Assembly (NCBI RefSeq): GCF_022965805.1
Contig: NC_133103.1
Location: 27,394,329-27,458,328 of the forward strand
Reading direction: 5' to 3'
Source of the DNA: Primulina eburnea
Lineage: Eukaryota; Streptophyta; Magnoliopsida; Lamiales; Gesneriaceae
Length of the DNA stretch: 64,000 nt
Shown: in pieces, positions 36,195 through 49,529 of the stretch
How positions within the stretch are numbered: position 1 is the first letter of the stretch
Layout of the letters: each line of letters starts with the position of its first letter
The notes under the pieces: model-generated
Told to the model about the DNA's origin: nothing
The model's input: only the letters and a program-made list of their open reading frames with translations
The model's database searches: none
Position numbers and translations under genes: made by a program

Positions 36195-36965
36195 CATCCA
36201 CAGACCGACGGACAGTCAGAGCGGACTATCCAGACACTGGAAGATATGCTTAGAGTTGTAGTGCTTGATTTTAGCACTAGTTGGCAGGATTCATTGCCAC
36301 TTTGTGAGTTTTCGTTAAACAACATCTATCAAACGAGTATTGAGATGGCACCGTTTGAAGCGTTGTGCGATAAGAAGTGCAGATCCTCTCTGTATTGGGA
36401 TGATATCTCTGAGGTACCTGAGATTTAACCTGATATGATCAGAGATATGACAGATAAAGTGAAGGTGATTCAGAAAAGAATGAAGGAAGCTCAAGAAAGA
36501 CAGGACAAATATGTCAATGTTCGACGTAGACCGTTGGTATTTGAGGCAGGAGACCGAGTATTCTTGAAGATTTCACCTTTCAGAGGAGTTGTCAGATTTG
36601 TCAAGAAAGGGAAACTGTCTCCACGTTACATTGGGCCGTATGAGATTCTCGAGAAGATAAGAGATCGTGCCTATCGACTCGCATTACCGCCTTCCCTATC
36701 TGGAATACATGATGTCTTCAATGTATCGTTGTTTCGGAAATATCTTCCTGATGCTTTACATATTATTCAGCCAGACGAGGCCGAACTTGACGAGACATTG
36801 AGCTATTTCGAAAAGCCGATCCAGATTCTTGATCGTAAAGAAAAGCAACTCAGAACGAAGGCAATTCCGGCTGTGAAAGTTCAGTGGAGTCGTCATGGCA
36901 TTGAAGAAGCTCCATGGGAGACTAAGTCATATATGAGACAGAGATTCCCAGAGTTATTTCACTGA
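36195..36965 (+). pseudogene. B integrase C-terminus and chromodomain-like tail
   Basis: Resumes the integrase frame interrupted at 24092 (HPQTDGQSERTIQTLED). Further blocks are FEALCDKKCRSSLYWDD, FLKISPFRGVVRF and the tail QILDRKEKQLRTKAIPAVKV to FPELFH. One stop, TAA at 36426-36428, breaks it. The final TGA is at 36963-36965. Confidence 0.9.
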
Positions 36966-37024
36966 TGTAAGTTTTCTGTTTAGCTTCTGTTATACCTTCT
37001 TATTGATATGATTTGATTGCCTGT

Positions 37025-37042
37025 GATTTCGGGGACGAAATC
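37025..37042 (+). other. Hairpin next to the B polypurine tract
   Basis: Arms GATTTCG and CGAAATC around the loop GGGA. The polypurine tract GGGGGAGAGAAA follows at 37051-37062. Confidence 0.7.
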
Positions 37043-37050
37043 GTATCTTA

Positions 37051-37062
37051 GGGGGAGAGAAA
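37051..37062 (+). other. B polypurine tract
   Basis: GGGGGAGAGAAA directly before the LTR start TGTAATGCCC at 37063. Confidence 0.88.
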
Positions 37063-37189
37063 TGTAATGCCCGGGATTTTTATTTGATAATTTGTGATTA
37101 TTGATTTATAATTTGCTGTAATTATGGACAGAAAGGATCGGACAGGGAAAGACGAGAAACTACATGAGATGTGTGCGAGGACAGTACCC

Positions 37190-37431
37190 CTCGTGCATAT
37201 GCGCGGCACTGATTTGCGCATATGTGCGAGGCAAGCAGAGGACCTCGCGCATATGCGCGAGACAGGGCGCGCATATGCGCGAGGAGGTGCATTGACGAAT
37301 ACTATGTCCAGAGAACCTCGCGCATATACGCGATGATGGTGCGCGCATATGCGCGAGATGCTGAAGGGAAGACTGCCGAGACCAGTAGGTCTCGCGCATA
37401 TGCGCCGGTTGAGGTCGTGCATATGCGCGAG
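37190..37431. repeat. Palindrome array in the B 3' LTR
   Basis: Same four double units as in the 5' LTR. C-to-T or G-to-A changes break several copies (CGTGCATATGCGCG, CGCGCATATACGCG). Confidence 0.92.
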
Positions 37432-37473
37432 ACGTGCAGTGCATACATGAAGCCACATGCCCCTAGCCATGCA

Positions 37474-37576
<103 letters not shown>

Positions 37577-38689
37577 ACAACACTTTATCCGCAATTCAGA
37601 AGGGAGAAACGAAAGCTTCAAGGGAAAACTTCAAGTTCTTGATATTAGAATTCAATTGGCGAGAAATCCGTCCGTTTGATTTTGAATCTGACTTCAGCAC
37701 CGTGTTCCTATCGGCAAGAGCTTGAATCGGACGTAAGTTTTTTTATGTTTTGATATGAATTTAAATTATGATATTGAAGGAATCGAATAGGATTCATATA
37801 TGATGTTCTTGACATGTTAGACATCGTATAATCGAAATTAGATTGAAGAATAGACACTGTCTGAAATTGTTATGAATTTCAGAATAGATATGATTGAGAT
37901 TTGATATCAGATTTGTATTGTTAATGATTATGAGTTGAGATTGATATCGTTTGATATTTGTATTGCTGGGTATATTGAGATTGTATAGTTATGCCACTGA
38001 AACATAAGTTGATTGAGTTCTGATGTTATCCAGTATTGATTGACTGGTGTATTGATATTATACTACTTGATATTGTCATTGCCAGATTGAGTATTGACAG
38101 ATTTGAATCAGAGACTTCGACAGAGCCAGGTTGACAGAAAGAAATGTATAAATCAATGTTAACCAGGAGATCGACTGGAGTCAGATTGGACTCGAGTTTC
38201 CCAAAAACCACATACTTATTTATTGCATTGATGTTTGCAATTCATGATATTGATATGCTTAGTATATTGAGTTATAACAAAACGTGTACTGAGTCATAGG
38301 CGGAGATGCCTAGTCATTGGCGGATATGCCAAGTCTTTGACGGATATACAGAGACACTGGATGATTGAATTATATCGATGTTGCTTAAGAGTAGATCAAC
38401 TCATATCGCTGAGATTTGATATATGAGACAATGTCCAGAAACCGGGATCCCTAGATTAGAGATGAGTCGAGTCTGAGATGATGAGTCACTAGTTATTTAC
38501 AGTTTTATATCAATTCATGTTTCGGGACTTGTACTTAGATCTGGATATTGATCTTATAAATGAAATAAGATTTATTTCATATGTTGTGTACTCTTGTATT
38601 TTTTAAAAAAATTTAGACCCTATTTATTATAATTGATCAAATTGTTCCCAAAGATGATTTAGAAATGAATTAGCATCTGGGTCCCCACA

Positions 38690-39035
38690 GTAGAAATGTG
38701 GCACACCTGACCCTACTTGCAACTTGCAGCTCCATAAAGACAAAAATCACCTCGATGGACTTAATCCATCCCTTGGCTATCATCGGATCAGTGGTTCCGG
38801 AAAACTCCTTTGGGCTCATCCACCTGAACCTCTCGTACACTGCCTCTAGTCTGGGCCTAGCCCCCGTATCAACTGCAGCCTGGTTCCCCGCAAATTGTGC
38901 GAAAAACTGAGTCATACCTACATGCATCTGTGCCTGCATATCTGGCGGTGGAGGAGGTGGTGCGTCTCTCCCCTCCTCTCGAGCCTCTCTATCTTCATCC
39001 CTAGCTTTGCGGTTAACCATACGCCTAGGAGGCAT
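38690..39035 (-). pseudogene. A(-) gag, proximal part
   Basis: Minus-strand ATG at 39035 (MPPRRMVNRKARDEDRE), a proline run, then MTQFFAQFAGNQ and FRWMSPKEFSGTTDP, homologous to A(+) gag from 16158. It runs to the B insertion at 38690 and continues at 23436. Confidence 0.9.
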
Positions 39036-39251
39036 ACTGTTCCAAAATTTACCCAACACGTAAACCCAACATGCATGAATATAATATCAATAGCATAAGA
39101 TGCACGTAATTTGTACTTGAAACATGGACATGCTGAAATCATAACTTAATGCTTAATACATGGAAAAATTCAAAAACTTACAACTTGCAAACTTGAGGTG
39201 TGACTCCGTAAGCTTCTCGCAACTGGCAGTAGGCATAACCCTTTACAAGAA

Positions 39252-39267
39252 CACCGCTCTGATACCA
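39252..39267 (-). other. A(-) primer binding site
   Basis: TGGTATCAGAGCGGTG on the minus strand, two bases from the LTR; a perfect TGGTATCAGAGC core. Confidence 0.9.
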
Positions 39268-39269
39268 AC

Positions 39270-41960
39270 TGTCACGTATCGTACTTTTTACTACTTAAAA
39301 TTTGCGGAAAAATAAAAATTTTCTTGATTATAAAATAGCTCTCAATTTCGATTTAAAATAAACTGTACGTCTCCAAAATTGGTTGCAACAAAAGATCTAA
39401 AAATGTAAAGTTCACCAAAAGCATCTGATTAAAATCTCATAACCAGTAACATAAATCAGAGTATCTTGATCATTTCAAAAAGCTTAAAACATGGAGGTCC
39501 TCAGGTTTAGCCTCCTGCTCAGTCCAAGCCAGCTCCTTGGTCACCACCCCTAGTTTCCTCCAATCATCCTCACCTGCATCGAACAAGTCTAGTGATTCTA
39601 AAGACTCAACACGTATAAATTGGAAGTAATGAGTAATAAGTAACAAAACCACATGCAACTTTAAAATAGAGCGTACATACTTGACTTGAACTTGCACTTA
39701 AACTTGAACATACGTACATACATAGACGTGTCATAAACATAAAACTTTACATAAACATGCTTGCATCGTATATACATGAGCATACATATCACATTTTGCG
39801 TAGAGGCATGTTTCAAAGCAAGTGACCCATACATAAATACGTCTGATCAGACTAAACCACAGTACTGGACTGACAGGGAAAATTCACTGCCACATACATG
39901 AGATCCTCGTTCATGTTTTAATGGGTGGATTGGTCCCTGGTCATGATTTAACGATTTCCAATCCCGATCTAAACCCCTTCATGCTTTAACAGGGTGGATT
40001 GGTCCCTGGTCATGCTTTACCGCTTTCCAATCTCATACATAATTTGGTCACAAGACATTTAGCATACCTCAAAAAATTAAAAGTACTTTCTTTGCACGTC
40101 GAACATACTTACTTGGCGTTGAGGGATTCGTTGGATTTCGCTTGGGGCCACTGCTGGACATACTAACATGAATTTCAAGCACTTAATTTCCATACTTAGA
40201 CATAATAATCGTGCTCACCACACAAAATGAATATTTTCTTATGACATTATAAATCGCTCGGGACTTGAACTCGTTTAATCATTGTACTAAACCATAACAT
40301 CAATCCCCAAAAAAAATCCTACAATGACGTGTGAACATTTCCCAAATATAGAAGACATGATCCTAAAATAGTGTTTTATAAAGTCATGGACGAGCGCCTA
40401 GGCGCTGGACGATGTTGCGTTGCGGCACTGTCTAGCGCCTAGGCGCTAGGCACTAGCGCTGTGGCACCGCAGCGCCAGGCTTGCGCAAAACGGGCGTTGC
40501 GGCGCTCCCTGGCGAGCGCTGCGGCGCTAATCCTGCGCACAACAAACCCAAAATAACGCATTTTGATGCAATTTTAAAAGTCACGCTCAAACGACTCGAC
40601 CCAATGCAACGAGACTTATCTTAGGATGCTATGTCAAGGATTCATTCAACACAAACAAATGTCCCCAAAACAATGACGCACAACAACTAAGCAACATTAT
40701 CCGTAAACATGAATTTTGACATGCAACAATATACTTTCTACGATTTCTAATGCAACCATGTGCCTATCGACCCGAGATGAAGCACCAAACATCAACCCCA
40801 CATCATACTCACAATAATTAAAGGTAGCAGCAGTCACCCAACGTTTCCCAACGAAGCCTGCAACAGATAACTTCAAAATACATCAATAACGTAATTTTCA
40901 AAAATACAATTTGAGAAGTCCCACGAAAAATACCATAACTTACTCAATATTTATCCAAATATTTCGAATCTTATATCAAATCGAAGGTATCAAAAAGTTC
41001 TACGTTTCATATGTTGAAAGTTTTCCCAAATTCGCGACCAAAAATTCGCAGTTTTTACAATACAGTGAAAAACGAAATTTTAGATCTAAATATTATTCCA
41101 AAACTGATCCAACCAATTTTCTGCTCAAACTATGAACATCATACCTGAATTTTACGTATAATAAACATCAACATAAATACTATGACAAGATCGACGCAGG
41201 AAAAACAGAATATACGTGCTTATGATGTTAAAGTTTACCGAACTAATGGTATGGTACCGAATCGGGAACGGAGCGAGGGTTGATCCGAGACGAACGTGGC
41301 AAGGTTTTATTGCAATAAAATCACCGAAAACTTGCTAGAAAAAGAAGGGGAGATGCGGCTGCTCTTTACTCTCAAGAACCCTAAGTTTTCTCCTCTCAAA
41401 ATGATAAAAATCTGAATGGAAACTTGTGTGTGTGTTTTACGATTTCAGTGTGTGTAAAATGTGTAAGTGTGTGTGTCTAGCGTGAGTTAGTGGGATAATT
41501 TATGGAATTGATTTGCTTAATTACCCAATTAACAACTAATCAAAACACTAACTCTCCCTTAACTTTAAATAAAAATCCTTAATTTGAAATAAAATGTGCA
41601 AGTGAAAATTCTTTAAAATTTTAAAATCATAAAATTACCTAATAATTAAATTAGGCTTTTAAAATGCTAAAAAAATTAAATAAAACATTTAAAATGCTCC
41701 ATCCTAAAATTAAAAATAAAATACCACATTTTAAAATTGCCAAAGTCGACACCGGTCTCTTTTCCTCAATCTCGCATCGAATAATAGCCTGAAACATGAA
41801 ACTCAAGAAAACGTTTAATGTGCATCACATAAACATAAATAATTAAAAAATAATGTAATTTCATAAAACATGCCTCACTAAAAATTATTTAAAATTAAAT
41901 AAATGATTTAAATATTAAATAAATGCATGAGTTTTACGTGTCTGATTTTCGGGCTCTACA
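39270..41960 (-). repeat. A(-) 5' LTR
   Basis: 2691 bp, from TGTAGAGCCC (41960) to ATACGTGACA (39270) on the minus strand. It aligns with 20645-23327 except at the palindrome block. It is inserted in a C LTR, which continues from 41961. Confidence 0.9.
40389..40530. repeat. Palindrome array in the A(-) LTR (GCGCCTAGGCGC type)
   Basis: Contains AGCGCCTAGGCGCT at 40393-40406 and 40434-40447, plus partial copies (AGCGCT, GGCGCT). On the minus strand TATAAA (40375-40380) lies 12 bases downstream of the proximal palindrome. The offset from the LTR start equals that of the different array in A(+). Confidence 0.88.
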
Positions 41961-43883
41961 TAACATAAACCTCAACCTTTTCCTTTTCCTCATTTCATAA
42001 CATATATCCTTTCATCATAATCATAAACATTTTTCTTTTTTTTTTTGAATTTAGATCGTTAATTGTGACTTTACTCATCATCAAAAGGTCGATGGTTCCA
42101 TCTACATGTAACCACTGTACTGGGCGGTGGGGACATCAGCAAAACTCTCTCGTCAACTGAGCATTGGCCTATCCTAATCGAATGGAAGTACGATCGTCGG
42201 GCTCCCTCTGGGGCCTTCTCCCACAAATGGGCTCCTTCTGGGGCCTTTTCCCTCACGATATCCCCGTTCTTATCAACATATCCTCGTATCCTCAATAGTC
42301 ACAATTACTTCACTTCCTTCAACGTTGAACATTTTCATCACTTTATAAAAGTCATGCATTTAGTATCCTTTTTCCTTTAAAAACAAGCATGCAACATATC
42401 CTTTTTCCTTTATCGTTCATCATAAATTCCATCATTGAATCATAAAATTCCATAAACCTTTAACATAACCCTGTGTGAATATAAAAATCCTTAACCATTT
42501 AAAAATAATCATAATAGCATATAAAACAGCATTCAGAGCGCTGCTATGGAATTTACTAATTTTCGGGTGTAAAATTACCGTTTTACCCCTTTTTGAATTT
42601 TTCTTAATTTTATTGACTCTAACATGTCCCAAATAATTATTTAGGCTTAAATTAATTTTCCCATAATTTTATTTAGCTTAATTACAAGCCTTTTTAATTA
42701 ATCATTAATTATTCGTTTTTAATGCGTTTTAATCCCGAATAATTTCAATCTTTAAATTAAAATTCCTAAATTTAAAACTTAACTTTTAATAATTATTTGG
42801 CCCTCGTGAACCATGACTCGACCCTCGTGAGCCATGTTTCAATTATTTTTAACAAAGAAAATCCTAATCCCCTTGAACCCTTCACCCTCGAGCCATCTTG
42901 CTAAATCATCGAGCCAAGCTCGAGCCGGCCTGAGCCAACACTGAGCCAACCCTTCCCTAGACCATACTGGACCATAAAAACCAAAGGAACATGTCCCTAA
43001 GTTACAAACTGAATATCCCCACCCTGCACAAGCATGGCCGAGAACTCCTCAAGTTAGAGGACTCGAAGTTTGTGCGCCTAGGACTAAACCAACGAGCCCA
43101 GCCCCTGAACCAGCCTCTCAATCATCCTCCTAGGACCTGAGCCCAGCCCCTGAACCAGCCTCTCAATCACCCTCCTAGGATCCTAACCCATTGACCTAGC
43201 CCAGCCAAAACCCTCTGGTCATGCCCCTTAGTCCCTTGTGCGCCTGCTGCTATGAAGCACACAAGTTATGCCCGCTTGGGTTGTAATCCTAGCTTTCTAG
43301 GACTCCTTCCCAGCCCTAGTGGTCGAGTCCTAGCATGGCTAGAACTCCTTCCCTGACCCCTCATGTGACTCTAGACTCCCCTGGTCCCGGCTGTGCCCAG
43401 CCGTGCCTCCAAAAGAACTCAACCCGAGCCCTTCCTTTGTGCACAGCCGCGGATGGTTCCAGCTTGGTTCAATTCTCGTTGCATCGTTTGTGTGCGTTTT
43501 CTAGGGCCCTAACACTTGTATAAAACTCCCTTGATCATTTCCTAATCATGGCAGCCTCTAGAACAACATAAAACATGAATTTGGAACATAAAATCATAGG
43601 TTTTTCACATGTATATGCAATATTCCGAAATAATCATAAGGATCTCATGCTTTTCATGAAAACGTGTTTTTAAAACGATAATACGATGTCATAGAAGAGA
43701 AAAGGAGATGTATAGCGTGTCTTTGCGTTTTAAACGCTCGATTTTACGTTGACGATGAAGAACGACAACGAGGAGGGCCTAGGCTGGAATTCTTTTGAAA
43801 GCTTCGAAATTCCTCTCAAGCTTTGGTGGGTGTATGTCGTGAATTGTGGAGAGATTTTTGGTGAGGAAATTCTGAAAAGTGAC
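41961..43883 (-). repeat. C LTR (minus), larger part
   Basis: Non-coding, shares blocks with 401-2182. It is cut at 41961 by A(-) and split at 43883 by F (target GTGAC). It continues at 49530. Confidence 0.65.
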
Positions 43884-45244
43884 TGATTAGCTCATAATAG
43901 TTTGTATTTTTATTGTCATATCTCTCATTGTTACCCTTTTCAACGTGCTTAATTGACACATTTTTGTGTGATTTTATTGTAGGGTGAAGTTTTCTGTTCT
44001 TGCGATAAATTTGGGCTAAAAAGGGTGATTTTATATCATAATTAAAGTTGCCGATATGATCTTAGTGGAAGACGTTGAGCAGAAAAATTCAGAAGATGTT
44101 TTTGCATAAGGCGTGATCACGCCTTGTGACGGTTCCTTGGCTGCCTAGTGAGATAAGAAATTTTTATATCAAGTTAGAAATAGAAGATAGAGTTTTTTTC
44201 CATAAAAAAACTCTATATTATTGGAGGATATTTTCTAGTATATTTTAATCTTTAGGTATTAGGTTTTTATTTTTAGTTTAATGGGCTTTTATTCTTTTGC
44301 ACCCATTATTTCCTTTTTCTTTCCAACCTAATTCACGTAAAAAAAAAAAAAAACAAGAGGCTGCAGATTTTTCTAATTCAATTCTCCAACCAATCTCCAA
44401 CAGCTCTCGTGAAGTGAAGAAAAAAGGGGCGCAAGGCTAAGTTTCATTTTTATTCAAGGGATAATTTTACTATTTCGATTTATCACTATGAGGTTTTTTG
44501 CACTTTAATTTATTATTTTTGTTTGCCCAGGTATTTGTTGATTTATTATTTAATTATATGAATGTTATATGTCAATTAATCTGACAATTTAATTTGATGT
44601 ATGATTTTCTACTGCTATCCATGAATTCAGTTATCCGTAATTGTCATGAACGATTGGTACATGAGTAGCGATAGATTAGGTGTGTTGTGCTATCATAGCA
44701 TATTTAATCTAAATAAATCAACGAAACTCGATCTATCAATTGCAGCTATCTCGGTTGTTAGATTTAGGATTAACTGTTTTCACAAAACGAAAATGCTATC
44801 TTTAATTAATATGGAACGCTATCGTGCCCAGTTAATTTTTAATAAGTTTTGACTGGAAGCTGGGTTCGGTCAATTATTTTAGGAAAACACAAGAATTTTA
44901 GTGTCTATCCCTATAATTCTAAAGTTAATTGCTTGTAATTACATGAATAAATATAGGTTAGCCGATGAACAGTGATACAATTGAATAGTAGAAATCCCTT
45001 GAATCGAGCTTGGTAATATTAATTTACATTTAATTAGTTTTTCATCTTGATTTGTTATTTCTTCTTGCATGTTAAATTAGTTCTAGTATTTTATTTAATT
45101 CATATCCAAAATCCCCCCTTTATTTGCATTTTGCTCGAAAGAAATAAATCTCCCGTTCCCTGTGGATTCGACCCTGCTCATCATTACGCTAATTTTATTT
45201 AGAGAGTAGGAATTTAAGTTTGGTGGCACAACGACAGCACACCA
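43884..45244 (+). repeat. F 5' LTR
   Basis: Near-identical to 48167-49524. It holds the 18-bp palindrome AAGGCGTGATCACGCCTT at 44108-44125, with a TTTATATC run at 44163. Confidence 0.93.
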
Positions 45245-45249
45245 AATTT

Positions 45250-45267
45250 TGGCGCCGTTGCCGGGGA
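45250..45267 (+). other. F primer binding site (tRNA-Asp type)
   Basis: TGGCGCCGTTGCCGGGGA, identical to D, five bases after the LTR. Confidence 0.92.
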
Positions 45268-45321
45268 ACGGTGCAAGGTTAATTTTTTTCGAGTTTCGTT
45301 ATTTTTTGTCTCATTCTTCTT

Positions 45322-46182
45322 GTGCAGGTGATTTTATCAAGAAAAGAAGAATTTGAGAATTTTTTTGTTGTGAAATACTTCGAGATGTTTCATCGACAAG
45401 TATTCACAAGTTTTTCCCAACAAACCGAAGAGCCATTCTACGCAACATGGGAGAGATTCAATAATTTAATAACAACATTCAGGAATCATGATTTTTCTAA
45501 CTATGTTCTTATTCGAATTTTTCTTAAAGGTTTGGATGCAGTTACAAGAAGATGGGTATTTAATGGAGCACTGACAACTGGTAGTCCACTACTTAGTCGA
45601 CATGAAGATAGTGTGATATATTTGCTAAATGATATGGCCGACTTTGACTACCATCAGTATTGGGTTCCTTCGCTGCAGAGTTGGAGCCACCAATACACTC
45701 CAGAAATTAGCCAATCTGATTTTACAGGCCAACCTTTCGAGCATCAAGAAGATGAGGGATATAGTCTTGAAAAAATCATAAGTCAATTGAATGATATGGT
45801 AAACAAGCGTGTGGCATTGAATGGGGAAACTGTTGAGCCTCAGTCTGAAAAAGTTTTGGAAGAAATATCAAACGAAGATGAGGCACCAATAAAGTTGAGA
45901 GATGAACAAGCTCCTGAGACTATCGATTTGAGCTCGTCGATAATATTATCATACATACATCTAGGAGATCCTTGTCTTTCTCTATTACCGATTTCAACAG
46001 ATTTTGTTCTTCAAGAGCCAACGATGATACTCTCATCTCATGCCTATTATTCAAAGTCACGTTTTGTTGAGGAGACGAGCTTACATTGCATACATCAAGC
46101 CAAACTTGAGGGCACATGGAACCAAGACCCATATATGGTGTCATATGACACGTACTTTGGGCGTCAGCCGCTCTTTGAATGA
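45322..46182 (+). pseudogene. F partial gag
   Basis: Open frame of 286 codons without an ATG at its head; the first ATG in frame is FEMFHRQ at 45385. The segment EPFYATWERFNNLI, LIRIFLKGLDAVTRRW and YLLNDMADFDYHQY corresponds to the middle of Athila gag (compare YEAWDRYKDLL in D). The N-terminal third is missing and there is no zinc knuckle. The acidic C-terminal half (EVLEEISNEDEAPIK-like) is not recognised. It may still be translated from the ATG at 45385. Confidence 0.65.
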
Positions 46183-46301
46183 GAGTTTTTGAGGGTCAAG
46201 CCGACGACTGAAAATCAAGCGCTTTTGGGAGGCAACCCAAATTTTTTGTTCTTATTATTTTTTTTTTTTCAAATAGTAGAATTTTTGTTACCTTTGTGCA
46301 G

Positions 46302-46513
46302 AAGATGTCTTCTCACAAGGCGTGATCACGCCTTGTCCGAAAACATCTTCTGAAAAAAAAAAAAAAAAAAAATTTCTTACACACAGTAGATGTTTTCTAG
46401 CAAGGCGTGATCACGCATTGTGAGAAAACATCTTCTGATTTTGAAAAATTTTGGCCCTATATGCAAAAGTTGTCTCTTAACAGCGCGTGATCACGCCTTA
46501 TAAGAAAACATCT
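46302..46513. repeat. Three long hairpins around GGCGTGATCACGCC (F interior)
   Basis: Palindromes at 46317-46334, 46402-46419 and 46482-46500, each inside a longer inverted repeat with outer arms AGATGT and ACATCT. They are about 82 bp apart and lie just after the gag stop. The F LTRs have the palindrome with only the left outer arm. Confidence 0.88.
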
Positions 46514-48166
46514 ACGGATTTGTCTCAAGGGCAAATAAAAGTATTATTATTATTTAAAAAAAAAAGAATTTACGTTTCTTTTATTTATTCTATTTGTTCT
46601 CACCCCTTTCACATCTTCTCTCGCAGGCTTCTTCAACACCGCCACGACAATAGAAAGCTTTGCTCTATGATGCCCAACAATTTTCAGGGGAGTTCTCTAA
46701 CTTCTCTTGCTTGCTTTTACTGTCTATGTTGCGCATCTAAATTTTGTGTCATTGAGGACATTGCCACATATAGGTATGGGAGGGGGTATATAGCCTTATT
46801 TCTCGTTTCAAGTTCTATTTTTTTCAAAAAATTTTTGCATGTTTATTCGAGAAAAAAAATAAAGAAGAAAGAGAGGAGAGAGTCCGGCAAAATGAATTTG
46901 TTTGATCCATAAAGCATCTAGTGTTTATTCGCTATCTCTCTCATTTGAATCTTGAATGCCTCTGATGCGAGTATATGAAAAAAAAAAAAAAACTGATGTA
47001 TTCTCTGTGTGCAACTGATTTTGCATTCTTCCTGCTACATTTATGAGAAATTGCTTTTGATGATGTGTTGAAATGACAAGTGTATGGGGTCTAGCACACA
47101 TACCCTTTTTTTTGTAAGCTTTGAGCCATGAGCAATCATCATATCATGCTCCAATTTTTTCTTGATTGTGTGTTAGTCATACATTGATGATTTTTCTAGA
47201 ACTTGCTTTGTTATACATGTCTTTGTTGATACCTTGTGATGGATTAGGTGCATAAACAAAGTAAAAGGCATTAGGTTCAAACCATTTTCTTTCGCGTCAT
47301 CTTAGCCGTTCTTTGAGCCTACCCTGATTCATTAACCCTTAGTGAGCCAAGTTCGAGCCTGAGCCTATTTGTTGAAAAATAACCACGTTACAAGCCATGA
47401 TAAATCCTTTTTGTTGGTTATCCCTCTATTTGAACCTTGAATTGGAGAATCATACAAACTTTTCGCATTTAACAACGCTTTGAGCCAAGAAAGTGCAAAT
47501 TGTTGAGATCGAGGATTAATGCTCGAAATTGTTGTCTCAAAAACTCCTTATGAAAAAAAAACAAAAAAAAAAGAGAAAAAATATTTGAAAAAAATATATG
47601 TAAGAAAAAAAAAGGGAGTGAGAAGGAAAATAAGAGCAACGAAAAAGAAAATGCTCTTGGATGTTATAATGAGATTGAAAATGTTATTGTTAGATGGATG
47701 CAATTGTTTCTGTGGAAAGTGTGTATGTGTTCTTCAGTTCCATAAACCGTTGTACTTATTTCCTACCTGACCTCTAGCCACGGTACAACCCATTTACAGC
47801 CCTTGTTTGTGCATTTTAATTCATTCACTTGGTAGAGGATATGATATATTTGCAAGCTTATGGTAAAAATTTTCAGTGTTTTGACAAGAGAGCTCCTTGA
47901 TACATACCTAGACACTTACGAGTGAAATGGGCGAATCTTGTGAGGAGTGTTTGGACTCTATGCGTTTTTATTTCTACACATTCGGATGGAAGCAATTGCT
48001 CATGATGTTGGTAGTCGGATGCCCAACAATTACATTTCTTTGGTGCATGAAAAAAATATATATATTTTACGGACAAGTAAATGAAGCAGAAAGAGGATAA
48101 TGAGTTGAGATAATGAATTGAACTCTATTATGCTTGAGGGCAAGCATGGTTTAGGTGTGGGAGATT
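46514..48166 (+). other. F 3' non-coding region
   Basis: No supportable gene. A C/T-rich run ends in CTCTCGCAG (46618-46626), which looks like a splice acceptor. The pair ATTGAGGACATTGCC (46752) and ATGGGAGGGGGTA (46777) matches the internal purine-run region of D. A- and GA-rich low complexity is at 46850-46885 and 47545-47660. Confidence 0.6.
48130..48147 (+). other. Hairpin next to the F polypurine tract
   Basis: Arms ATGCTTG and CAAGCAT around the loop AGGG. The purine-rich tract GGTTTAGGTGTGGGAGA follows directly, up to the LTR. Confidence 0.7.
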
Positions 48167-49524
48167 TGATTAGCTCATAATAGTTTGTATTTTTATTGTC
48201 ATATCTCTCATTGTTACCACTTTCAACGTGCTTAATTGACACATTTTTGTGTGATTTTATTGTAGGGTGAAGTTTTCTGTTCTTGCGATAAATTTGGGCT
48301 AAAAAGGGTGATTTTATATCATAATTAAAGTTGCCGATATGATCTTAGTGGAAGACGTGGAGCAGAAAAATTCAGAAGATGTTTTTGCATAAGGCGTGAT
48401 CACGCCTTGTGACGGTTCCTTGGCTGCCTAGTGAGATAAGAAATTTTTATATCAAGGGAGAAATAGAAGATAAAGTTTTTTTCCATAAAAAAACTCTATA
48501 TTATTGGAGGATATTTTCTAGTATATTTTAATCTTTAGGTATTAGGTATTTATTTTTAGTTTATTGGGCTTTTATTCTTTTGAACCCATTATTTCCTTTT
48601 TCTTTCCAACCTAATTCACGTAAAAAAAAAAACAAGAGGCTGCAGATTTTTCTAATTCAATTCTCCAACCAATCTCCAACAGCTCTCGTGAAGTGAAGAA
48701 AAAAGGGGCGCAAGGCTAAGTTTCATTTTTATTCAAGGGATAATTTTACTATTTCGATTTATCACTATGAGGCTTTTTTGCACTTTAATTTATTATTTTT
48801 GTTTGCCCAGGTATTTGTTGATTTATTATTTAATTATATGAATGTTATATGTCAATTAATCTGACAATTTAATTTGATGTATGATTTTCTACTGCTATCC
48901 ATGAATTCAGTTATCCGTAATTGTCATGAACGATTGGTACATGAGTAGCGATAGATTAGGTGTGTTGTGCTATCATAGCATATTTAATCTAAATAAATCA
49001 ACGAAACTCGATCTATCAATTGTAGCTATCTCGGTTGTTAGATTTAGGATTAACTGTTTTCACAAAACGAAAATGATATCTTTAATTAATATGGAACGCT
49101 ATCGTGCCCAGTTAATTATTAATAAGTTTTGACTGGATGCTGGGTTCGGTCAATTATTTTAGGAAAACACAAGAATTTTAGTGGCTATCCCTATAATTCT
49201 AAAGTTAATTGCTTGTAATTACATGAATAAATATAGGTTAGCCGATGAACAGTGATACAATTGAATAGTAGAAATCCCTTGAATCGAGCTTGGTAATATT
49301 AATTTACATTTAATTAGTTTTTCATCTTAATTTGTTATTTCTTCTTGCATGTTAAATTAGTTCTAGTATTTTATTTAATTCATATCCAAAATCCCCCCTT
49401 TATTTGCATTTTGCTCGAAAGAAATAAATCTCCCGTTCCCTGTGGATTCGACCCTGCTCATCATTATGCTAATTTTATTTAGAGAGTAGGAATTTAAGTT
49501 TGGTGGCACAACGACAGCACACCA
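48167..49524 (+). repeat. F 3' LTR
   Basis: 1358 bp. Carries the palindrome at 48391-48408. A few substitutions separate it from the 5' LTR, so the insertion is fairly recent. Confidence 0.93.
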
Positions 49525-49529
49525 GTGAC

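Larger units (their letters stand above)
43884..49524 (+). mobile_element. Non-autonomous Athila-like element F
   Basis: Target GTGAC at 43879-43883 and 49525-49529. LTRs of 1361 and 1358 bp begin TGATTAGCTC and end GCACACCA. The primer site is the tRNA-Asp type. The 2.9-kb interior has a partial gag and no protease, RT, RNase H or integrase, so movement needs enzymes from another element. Confidence 0.92.

Noticed and set aside
42071..42295. Small protein with a repeated KAPEGA-like motif, minus strand
   Set aside because: It lies inside the C LTR, has no promoter of its own, and the repeat follows from a short DNA duplication (CTCC(T/C)TCTGGGGCCTT).
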